Shown piece by piece: positions 55,721 through 62,789 of a stretch of 64,000 nucleotides of DNA; the stretch's first letter is position 1, and every line of letters starts with the position of its first letter. Location: NCBI GenBank assembly GCA_024684435.1, contig JAIKWV010000033.1:1-64000 (forward strand). The letters run 5' to 3'. Position numbers and translations under genes: made by a program. The notes beneath the pieces were generated by a model, which had not been told where the DNA came from, searched no databases, and worked only from the letters and a program-made list of their open reading frames with translations. The stretch comes from Clostridiales bacterium. GTDB taxonomy: Bacteria > Bacillota > Clostridia > Oscillospirales > Acutalibacteraceae.

Positions 55721-56905
55721 ATGAAAAAGAAGCTTTTGTTTGTGATCCCCAATCTGGGCAGCGGAGGCGCGGAAAAAAGTCTTATTTCCCTGCTTTCAAA
55801 TATTGACTATGATAAATATGAGGTGGATATGTTCCTTTTCCGCAAGGAGGGAATGTTCCTCTCACAGATCCCCGAAAAGGTGAACGCGGTGCTTTGCAAT
55901 CCGGATTTCAGATTTTTTGACGGACCTGCCGGAAAGGCATTCGTTCATTTCCTGCTGAAGGGAAGACTCGATATATTGCTTGCAAGGAAAAGGTATGCCG
56001 GTGAGTTCAGAAAAAACTCTCCCTATGACCCGCTCAAGGTATGGCAGTGCATGTCAAAATGTTTCAGCCCACTCAAAAAGGAGTACGACGTTTCAATAGG
56101 TTATCTTGAGGGCTTCGCGAACTATTTTGCTCTTGACATGGTCAGGGCAAAAAAATACATTGCGTATGTGCACACGGATTATTCAAAAAACGATTTCCCC
56201 GAACAGTCGGACAAAGTATATTTCCCGAAATTTGATAAGATAGTCACAGTGTCTGAAAATTGCCTTAATGCTCTTGCGGAAATTTTCCCGGAGGAAAGGG
56301 ATAAATTCACTGTAGTTGAAAATATTTCATCCAAGAAAAATATCATGGCGCTGGCGGAAAGCGAAGATGTGGATCTCAAAAAAGATTGTTCCCTTGCCCT
56401 GTTGACCATAGGCAGGTTCTGCTGGGAAAAGGCTCTTGACACGGCAATAGACACCTGCGTGGAGCTTGTCGGAAGAGGCGTTGATTTCAAGTGGTATCAC
56501 GTGGGAGACGGAGGCCCGGTCAAAGCAAAGATCCTGAAGTACTGCAAGGATAAACATATGAGCGACCGCTTCATAATGCTTGGAGAAAAGAGCAATCCTT
56601 ATCCCTACATAAAAGCCTGCGATATATATGTTCAGCCCTCAAAAGTCGAGGGAAAGAGCATTGCCATCGACGAGGCGATGCTTCTTGAAAAGCCCATACT
56701 GGTTTCAAATTTCCCCACGGCAAAGGATCAGATAACAGATGGAGTCACCGGCATAATAACCGAACATGACCCTGTCGCCCTTGCTGACAAAATAGTGGAA
56801 ATGTCAAACGACAGTGAGCTTTGCAGAAGACTTTCGGAAAATCTTAAAGAACATACGGGCAACGAGGAAGAGATCGAAAAATTTTACGCGTTAATAAACG
56901 ATTAG
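55721..56905 (+). CDS. Glycosyltransferase family 4, paralogue B
   Basis: 394 aa. GT-B enzyme: FVIPNLGSGGAEKSLISLLS, YIAYVHTDYSKNDF, LTIGRFCWEKALDTAIDTC and PSKVEGKSIAIDEAMLLEKP. Paralogue of the gene at 53325. The start is uncertain. ATG at 55721 begins the conserved MKKKLLF, but no good ribosome site precedes it; the strong AAAGGAGG at 55646 lies too far away and lacks an in-frame start. GTG at 55691 is also in frame. Confidence 0.83.
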   Translation: MKKKLLFVIPNLGSGGAEKSLISLLSNIDYDKYEVDMFLFRKEGMFLSQIPEKVNAVLCNPDFRFFDGPAGKAFVHFLLKGRLDILLARKRYAGEFRKNSPYDPLKVWQCMSKCFSPLKKEYDVSIGYLEGFANYFALDMVRAKKYIAYVHTDYSKNDFPEQSDKVYFPKFDKIVTVSENCLNALAEIFPEERDKFTVVENISSKKNIMALAESEDVDLKKDCSLALLTIGRFCWEKALDTAIDTCVELVGRGVDFKWYHVGDGGPVKAKILKYCKDKHMSDRFIMLGEKSNPYPYIKACDIYVQPSKVEGKSIAIDEAMLLEKPILVSNFPTAKDQITDGVTGIITEHDPVALADKIVEMSNDSELCRRLSENLKEHTGNEEEIEKFYALIND

Positions 56906-56918
56906 GAGTGTATAACAT

Positions 56919-58076
56919 ATGTTACCCGCAATAATAATTTTATCGCTGATAACGGCAGCGTGTATCACCGTATTCATGTTTGACCTTGTTCCTGCCGCAC
57001 TGACGTTTATCGGACGTATACATATGGGGAACTGGGAGGATGATGTGGACTGGTATACCAGCGTCTATTCCGTGGCGCTGAAGTGGATATTAAAGACCCC
57101 GTCCGTGCCGGTCAGCGACAATACAAGTTATACTTTGATAGACAGAATAACCGGCAAATATAAAAAATCTTCTGTGCAGAGCTGGCAGGAGGCGTCATTG
57201 CTGCTGTCGGTTGACTGCAATTCTGAGTACGAGACAGTGCAGAACTTCATATGCAGCAAGATAGACCCTGAAACAGGTGAGTGGTATGAACCCCCGGAAA
57301 GTATTGACAGCGCAATGCTTGCCTTTGCGATAATGAAGTCAGCCGATACTCAGCGGATATATATTGATCCTGCGATGGAATACTGTTATGACCTTATCAA
57401 TCGCTTTGTTACGGAGGACGGCACGGTATGCTATTCAAAGGTAGTGCCTGACGTAAGATTCGTTGACACCGTTGGTATGATCTGCCCATTTTTGTTTGAA
57501 TACGGAAAAAGATACGGCAGGCAAGAGGCTGTTATGCTTGCTTACAGACAGATGGGGGAATATCTCAACAAAGGTCTGCATCCGGAGCTTAATATTCCAG
57601 TCCACGCCTTCAACCTGTCCAAGGGCGAACCTCTCGGTATCTACGGTTGGGGCCGCGGCTGCGGATGGCTTGCGGTTGGTATAATGGACAGCATACTGAC
57701 CCTTGACAAGAGCGATAAGATGTACGGTATGCTTGTTGCCGCGGCGCAGACTCTTGCGGACGCTGTATTGGAATATCAGCAGAAGGACGGAGCTTTTTGC
57801 CGTCAGCTCATAGGCGAACAGGTGGTGGATTCCTCCGCAACTTCTATGCTTGGCTGGTTTTTATATGAGCTGTACAACATAACCGGAGAGGAAGAATATC
57901 TGGATGCGGCAGAAAAAGCTTGTGACGCGCTTATGGCCATGACCCGCAGGGACGGAAAAGTCGATCTGGCGCAGGGCGATACAAAAGGCATAGGCTTTTA
58001 CTCCAACACATTCAACACGCTGCCTGCCGCTCAGGGCTTTACCTTGAGACTGGCAAGAAATCTTAAGAAAATCTGA
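56919..58076 (+). CDS. Membrane-anchored GH88/GH105-like glycoside hydrolase
   Basis: 385 aa. One N-terminal membrane anchor (about 4-26) and then an (alpha/alpha)6-barrel resembling unsaturated glucuronyl or rhamnogalacturonyl hydrolases: ESIDSAMLAFAIM, FVDTVGMICPFL, YGWGRGCGWLAVGIMDS, DSSATSMLGWFLYELY and FYSNTFNTLPAAQG. The Asp in FVDT and SIDS are candidate catalytic residues. The RGNGW-type motif reads RGCGW. A secreted hydrolase within an export locus could trim or recycle the polymer. The anchor would keep it at the cell surface. Substrate is unknown. Confidence 0.75.
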   Translation: MLPAIIILSLITAACITVFMFDLVPAALTFIGRIHMGNWEDDVDWYTSVYSVALKWILKTPSVPVSDNTSYTLIDRITGKYKKSSVQSWQEASLLLSVDCNSEYETVQNFICSKIDPETGEWYEPPESIDSAMLAFAIMKSADTQRIYIDPAMEYCYDLINRFVTEDGTVCYSKVVPDVRFVDTVGMICPFLFEYGKRYGRQEAVMLAYRQMGEYLNKGLHPELNIPVHAFNLSKGEPLGIYGWGRGCGWLAVGIMDSILTLDKSDKMYGMLVAAAQTLADAVLEYQQKDGAFCRQLIGEQVVDSSATSMLGWFLYELYNITGEEEYLDAAEKACDALMAMTRRDGKVDLAQGDTKGIGFYSNTFNTLPAAQGFTLRLARNLKKI

Positions 58077-58105
58077 GTATCATATCCGAGGAGATCGAGT
58101 TAAAC

Positions 58106-59203
58106 TTGAAGCGCACTTTATGCATTATTTTTACCGTAGCGGTAATTCTGACCGTGTCCGGAGGCTGCGGTCGTGATCGGCAGGATACAGAACTTTCTGC
58201 AACGGTGAAGAAAACAAATCAAACAGATACAGCTACAGAGACAGATACAGTTACAGAAACGGTCACTGAACAGATCACAGAACCGGAGGATAAATCATTC
58301 CATATAAAAATGACCTTTGCCGGCGACTGTATGCTGGCGAGCTATTGCGGGCAGTATTATAAAGACAATTTTGCGTGGTATGCCAAAAACATGGAACCCG
58401 AATACTTCTTTGCCAATACCGCGGAGTTTTTCAAGAAAGACGATTTCACACTTGTAAATCTGGAAAATGTGCTGACCGACAGAGATCTTGCGGAAACAGC
58501 TAAGAACTACACACCTGCGTATTGGTATAAAGGTCCCACCGAAAATACGAGGATACTCATAGCGGCGGGGGTAGAGGCAGTATCTCTCTCCAATAACCAT
58601 ACCATGGACTACGGCATCGATGGCGATGAAGATACCAAAAAGGCAGTTGACGCCGCGGGACTTCAGTGGGGAAATGCGGAAAAGACTCTATATTTTGAAA
58701 AGAACGGATTCACCGCAGCTATTATCTGCAATGGGCTTTGGCAGCCCGCTCAGGCGAATGTCATCCTTTCACGTCTTAAGCAGGAGTCACAAAAATCAGA
58801 CTATCAGATCGTGTTTTTCCACGGAGGAACCGAGAGGCTCCACGCTCCGGAAGAGTGGAAGGTAAAGGCATGCCGCAGTATGGTGGACGCGGGAGCAGAT
58901 CTGGTCATAGGCAGTCATCCCCATGTGCTCCAACCGGAGGAGATATACAACGATGTGCACATAATATATTCAATGGCTAACTTTTGCTACGGCGGTTCAG
59001 ACTATCCGGAAAACCGTACCGTACTGTATTCTCTGGATCTTTTGGTAGACGACGGAAAGGTCATGGAAGAAAAGACGGATATTATTCCATACTATGTATA
59101 TACGGGAGCAAAGAACAATTATCAGCCCGCAAAAATCATCAATGAAAAGGAAAAAAATCAGGTTTTGGCTTTTATGCAGGGAAAAGTAAAATCCCCATTC
59201 TGA
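58106..59203 (+). CDS. CapA-family lipoprotein (PGA_cap-like metallophosphoesterase fold)
   Basis: 365 aa. Signal peptide with lipobox SGGC (C21), a short Thr/Glu linker (TATETDTVTETVTE) and a CapA domain (about 67-340). Motifs include MTFAGDCMLA, FTLVNLENVLTD, AVSLSNNHTMDYG and VIGSHPHVLQP, which provide the metal ligands of the calcineurin-like fold. CapA proteins belong to poly-gamma-glutamate or capsule synthesis. No pgsB or pgsC is here, so a polysaccharide role is favoured by context. TTG start with GAGGAG. Confidence 0.85.
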   Translation: MKRTLCIIFTVAVILTVSGGCGRDRQDTELSATVKKTNQTDTATETDTVTETVTEQITEPEDKSFHIKMTFAGDCMLASYCGQYYKDNFAWYAKNMEPEYFFANTAEFFKKDDFTLVNLENVLTDRDLAETAKNYTPAYWYKGPTENTRILIAAGVEAVSLSNNHTMDYGIDGDEDTKKAVDAAGLQWGNAEKTLYFEKNGFTAAIICNGLWQPAQANVILSRLKQESQKSDYQIVFFHGGTERLHAPEEWKVKACRSMVDAGADLVIGSHPHVLQPEEIYNDVHIIYSMANFCYGGSDYPENRTVLYSLDLLVDDGKVMEEKTDIIPYYVYTGAKNNYQPAKIINEKEKNQVLAFMQGKVKSPF

Positions 59204-59244
59204 GCAAACGGTAAATATATTATAAACTAATATCAATAAAACAG

Positions 59245-59274
59245 TTGAAGTCTCAGGTGCATTTGTGTTATTAT
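59245..59274 (+). promoter_or_regulatory. Internal promoter of the phosphatase-kinase pair
   Basis: TTGAAG at 59245-59250 and TATTAT at 59269-59274, 18 bases apart, 44 bases before the phosphatase gene. The 114-base gap here is one of the larger ones in the locus. Confidence 0.5.
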
Positions 59275-59317
59275 ATAAAGGTATCAATTTATTATTGATA
59301 TAATCAAGGAGAACAAT

Positions 59318-60082
59318 ATGGTAGATTTACATTGTCATCTTCTTCATAATATCGACGACGGTTCGGGCTCCCTGTCCGAATCCGTTGAGCTTTGCCGTCA
59401 GGCGGAATATAACGATATTGATACGGTGGTCCTGACCCCTCATTTGTCCGATGTTATGAACGTAGAGGATTTTTTAGAGACGCGGGACAAACGTATAGAG
59501 GAGCTCAGAGCCGAGCTGGTCAAAGAGGAAATAGAGCTTGAACTCATTCCCGGAGCGGAGGTCTATGTCAACGACGATATTTTTTATGCGCCGAGTTTAA
59601 AGGGCGCCGCTATAGGAAATACAAACTTTATCCTCGTTGAATTTGATTTCAACGGTCTTGGGCTAAACAGGCTGGCGCGTTATCTTAACGAGTTCCTCGA
59701 CCGCGATATGCGCCCCATCGTTGCGCACCCGGAGAGATATTCGTATTTGCAGAGGGATTACGATCTGATAAATTATCTCAGCAGATGCGGAGTGCTGTTT
59801 CAGGTAAACGCAAGCAGTCTTGCAGGGTATGGCGCCCGGGGCGATTATGAGCTGGGTCACAAACTGGTAAAAAACAGTATAGCCTCGTTTATTGCCACGG
59901 ATGCTCATTCCATGTCGGGGAGATCAAACAATATGGACGAGCTTATAAGCAGGTTCCCCGGTGATATCAGCGATACCTGTCTTGAATATATGCTTGAGAT
60001 CGCTCCAAGACACGTTATCAACGGCAAGGAACCGCCGCAGATATACCGCACGCCGCTGGTAAGCAATACATGGAAACGGTAA
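59318..60082 (+). CDS. PHP-type tyrosine-protein phosphatase (CpsB/YwqE-like)
   Basis: 254 aa. Removes phosphate from the tyrosine kinase tail in capsule systems. PHP-domain ligands are in DLHCHLLHNIDDGS (H5, H7, D14), TPHLSD, VAHPERYSYL and FIATDAHSM. ATG with AAGGAG upstream. It directly precedes its presumed substrate, the kinase at 60175, separated by 92 bases. Confidence 0.92.
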   Translation: MVDLHCHLLHNIDDGSGSLSESVELCRQAEYNDIDTVVLTPHLSDVMNVEDFLETRDKRIEELRAELVKEEIELELIPGAEVYVNDDIFYAPSLKGAAIGNTNFILVEFDFNGLGLNRLARYLNEFLDRDMRPIVAHPERYSYLQRDYDLINYLSRCGVLFQVNASSLAGYGARGDYELGHKLVKNSIASFIATDAHSMSGRSNNMDELISRFPGDISDTCLEYMLEIAPRHVINGKEPPQIYRTPLVSNTWKR

Positions 60083-60174
60083 AGATCGTACCGATGAGTT
60101 ATATATTCTGAAATGAAAGGTGGGAGAGAGGCGAAGAAACTGCTTAAAAAGCATATTTTCTTCAGTCTCATACA

Positions 60175-62076
60175 ATGCAGGAAAGAATAAATCCACAGGA
60201 AAATTTATCATCTAACCAGGGAGATCGAAGCATTTTTGCGGATATAGACCCGATGAGACTTATCAGGGAGCTGCTCCGTCGTCTTTGGGCTGTCATAATG
60301 GTCGGTGTTATTGTCGGCGGATGCTTCTATGTTTACGCCAAATCAAGGTTTGTGCCGCACTACTCCTCAAAAGCGGTGCTGGCCTTCACATTGACAACTT
60401 ATGTTGATGTTAAGGACAGCGACAACAATGTTGTCCAGACGCAGGAGGTCAAGAGCTTCTATGACAGGTCGGATATAGAAAGGTACACCTATTTCATCAA
60501 GAGCGATAAGATGGTGGGTATGGTAAAAGAGAATGTGGAACAGGCTCTTAACAAATCCGTCAGCTCAGGTGAAATAAGAAATGCGATAAAGGTCTCAGCC
60601 ACCTCGGTCAACGGTATTATCGAAGTTACGGTTTCCGGAAACGACATAGAATTTATCAACGCGGTAATGTCGGTCCTTGTCGAGATATATCCGGGATATC
60701 TGCAAAATTTCAATTCCGGATTGGGTACTGACGTCATAAACGCTCCTACCACGCCAAGTATCTCAAACAGCGACGGAGCGGCAAAAAGCGGTATGACCGG
60801 TTTTGTTTTGGGCGCTTTGCTGATAGTTGCCATTGTTGTTGTAAGCGAGATCCTCAACAATACTGTACGTAACGTAAACGATATCAAGAATAAGCTGAAC
60901 GTTCGTATCCTCGGTTCTGTACCGTACATCGAAGTGTTTGATGAAGGCGACGAAAGTCAAAAGGCTCACCCCGGTCTTCTGATAACGGACGAGCAAACGG
61001 TAAACTTCGACTTTGTTGAAAACTTCAAGGCCATAAGAACCAAGATCGAAAACATAAACGCTCAGAATAACAGCAAGATCTTTGCTGTTACCAGTACATT
61101 TGAGGATGAAGGTAAAACGACTGTTACAGAGAACATTGCCTGTGCTCTGGCACAGAAGGGCAAGTCGGTCCTTCTTATCGACTGCGACCTTCGTAAACCC
61201 GCTGTTCTTAAAAACCTGGGCGTTAAGGAAGACGCTAACTACGGTCTTATCCCCATTATCAAGGGTACGTCCACATATGAAGAATCCATTAAGTTCATCA
61301 AGTCCGTTGGTATCTTTGTTCTTCCCACCGGCGGTATCACATCCCGCTCAACAGAGATCATGGACGTTGAAAAGGTACATGAGATATTCGACAGAGCCCG
61401 TGAAGAGTTCGATTACATTATAATAGATACTCCGCCTGCGAGGATCGTTACCGACTGTCTTGTTCTTACGCCTTTCATTGACGCTGTTATCTACGCCATC
61501 AGAAACGACTATGCGAAGATCCAGCACATTTCCGAAACCATTGAAGAGATCAAATCCACAGGTGTTAATTTCGCCGGCGCGATCTTCACCATGGCTCCCA
61601 TGGACGGTTACGGTAAGTACTACAGACGTAAGAGATACCGTTATAATAAGTATTATAAAAACTATTCCGGATACGGCTACGGCAGCTACGGCTCGAAGAA
61701 GAAGGGCTACGGTTACGGTTATGGCTACGGTTACGGCAGAGGCAGTTACGGCAGCTATGGCAGCTACGGCGGTTACGGTAAGGGCTACGGCGGTTACGGT
61801 AAGGGCTACGGCGGCTACGGTAAGGGCTATGGCGGATACGGTGGCTATGGCGGATACGGTGGCTACGGCGGTTATGGCAGCTATGGCGGCTACGGTTACG
61901 GCGGATACGGTTACAAGAGCAGAAGGAAGAAGAGAAAAGGTTCCGCGCCGCAGGGTGATGTAAATCCTGAGACGAAGAACACCGAGACAATGCCCGCCGA
62001 GGCTAATGCGCCGGAGACTTCCGCCGCTCCCAAGGAGAACACGAAGAAGACCAAAAAGAGCAAAGATAAGAAATAA
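60175..62076 (+). CDS. Fused Wzz chain-length regulator and BY-type tyrosine kinase with extended Gly/Tyr tail
   Basis: 633 aa. Controls polysaccharide length and export through tyrosine phosphorylation. Membrane spans at about 37-55 and 206-227 flank a Wzz-type extracellular domain. The cytoplasmic kinase has Walker A DEGKTTV (G313-K314-T315), Walker A' IDCDLRKP (D336, D338) and Walker B IIIDTPP (D418). In most Firmicutes the two parts are separate proteins (CpsC/CpsD); here they are one chain. After residue 478 comes a tail with 35 tyrosines in 102 residues, in GGY, GKGY, GSY and GYGYG repeats, ending in a basic stretch and a charged Ala/Glu/Lys end. The usual tail holds only a few tyrosines. 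Terminator-like hairpin at 62086. Confidence 0.9.
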   Translation: MQERINPQENLSSNQGDRSIFADIDPMRLIRELLRRLWAVIMVGVIVGGCFYVYAKSRFVPHYSSKAVLAFTLTTYVDVKDSDNNVVQTQEVKSFYDRSDIERYTYFIKSDKMVGMVKENVEQALNKSVSSGEIRNAIKVSATSVNGIIEVTVSGNDIEFINAVMSVLVEIYPGYLQNFNSGLGTDVINAPTTPSISNSDGAAKSGMTGFVLGALLIVAIVVVSEILNNTVRNVNDIKNKLNVRILGSVPYIEVFDEGDESQKAHPGLLITDEQTVNFDFVENFKAIRTKIENINAQNNSKIFAVTSTFEDEGKTTVTENIACALAQKGKSVLLIDCDLRKPAVLKNLGVKEDANYGLIPIIKGTSTYEESIKFIKSVGIFVLPTGGITSRSTEIMDVEKVHEIFDRAREEFDYIIIDTPPARIVTDCLVLTPFIDAVIYAIRNDYAKIQHISETIEEIKSTGVNFAGAIFTMAPMDGYGKYYRRKRYRYNKYYKNYSGYGYGSYGSKKKGYGYGYGYGYGRGSYGSYGSYGGYGKGYGGYGKGYGGYGKGYGGYGGYGGYGGYGGYGSYGGYGYGGYGYKSRRKKRKGSAPQGDVNPETKNTETMPAEANAPETSAAPKENTKKTKKSKDKK

Positions 62077-62085
62077 ATCTGTTTT

Positions 62086-62115
62086 CAGCCGGGTGACGTT
62101 GCAGTCATCCGGCTG
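62086..62115 (+). terminator. Hairpin ending the exopolysaccharide locus
   Basis: CAGCCGGGTGAC and GTCATCCGGCTG form a stem with a 6-base loop. No strong T-run follows, so termination may be weak. Confidence 0.5.
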
Positions 62116-62321
62116 ATCGTATGTATGATCGAAAACATAACAGTATGTTATAAAAAAGTTTTTAACAGAGTTATCAACACTATATAAATATATAATACTA
62201 TATATAGATAAGATATATTCCGCATATCCACATATGGTACTACAATATTTTTTTAAACTATTTAAACAGGTTTTCCACCGTTTTTACTGAAAATAAGGGG
62301 ATTTTTAAGCGATATTTGTAC
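62116..62321. other. AT-rich gap with three DnaA-box-like sites
   Basis: No gene. Three same-strand 9-mers resemble the DnaA box TTATNCACA: TTATCAACA at 62171-62179, ATATCCACA at 62224-62232 and TTTTCCACC at 62271-62279, each with one mismatch to the consensus set. Between the first two lies a run that is nearly all A and T. Chance occurrence in AT-rich DNA is possible. Confidence 0.35.
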
Positions 62322-62350
62322 TTGACACGGTCAATATTTTTTAGTATAAT
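62322..62350 (+). promoter_or_regulatory. Promoter of ylxM-ffh
   Basis: TTGACA (62322-62327) and TATAAT (62345-62350) match the consensus perfectly with a 17-base spacer. Transcription would start about 45 bases before ylxM. Confidence 0.9.
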
Positions 62351-62404
62351 ACCAACTTGTAAAGACAAAAACCTTTACGCAGTTCGCAACGGAGGACATA
62401 AGTC

Positions 62405-62770
62405 ATGGCAAAAAATTTTGAAACAGCGATCCTGCTGGATTTTTACGGAGACATGCTCACGGAGAAGCAGCGCGATTTCCTTGAATACTACTATAACGAT
62501 GACCTTTCACTGTCCGAAATTGCGGAGAATGAAGGAATAACCCGTCAGGGCGTACGTGATGCCATAAAGCGTGCGGAGGCTCAGCTTATCGATATGGAGA
62601 ATCGTCTGGAGCTTGCAAAGCGTTTTGAGGAGATGCGGGAGGGCATGAACGAGATAATCAGCTATGCCACCCAGATAAGCGAATACAACCTTCATCACGG
62701 TATGGTCAGAGAGATCAACGACTATACGGTCAAGATCAAAACGATTGCGCAGGTTTTGCTTGAATCATAA
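62405..62770 (+). CDS. ylxM: YlxM family helix-turn-helix protein of the SRP operon
   Basis: 121 aa. Small DNA-binding-like protein found before ffh; its helix-turn-helix is LSLSEIAENEGITRQGVRDA. Members stimulate SRP GTPase activity in streptococci. GGAGGA site, perfect promoter upstream. It precedes ffh by 19 bases. Confidence 0.93.
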   Translation: MAKNFETAILLDFYGDMLTEKQRDFLEYYYNDDLSLSEIAENEGITRQGVRDAIKRAEAQLIDMENRLELAKRFEEMREGMNEIISYATQISEYNLHHGMVREINDYTVKIKTIAQVLLES

Positions 62771-62789
62771 TACACGGTGGTGAAACAAA

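Noticed and set aside
58106..59203. Poly-gamma-glutamate synthesis system
   Set aside because: Only a CapA-like protein is present; capB/pgsB and capC/pgsC are missing.
61660..61920. CRISPR-like tandem repeats
   Set aside because: The repeats are in-frame GGY/GKGY codons of the kinase tail, without spacers of constant length or cas genes.
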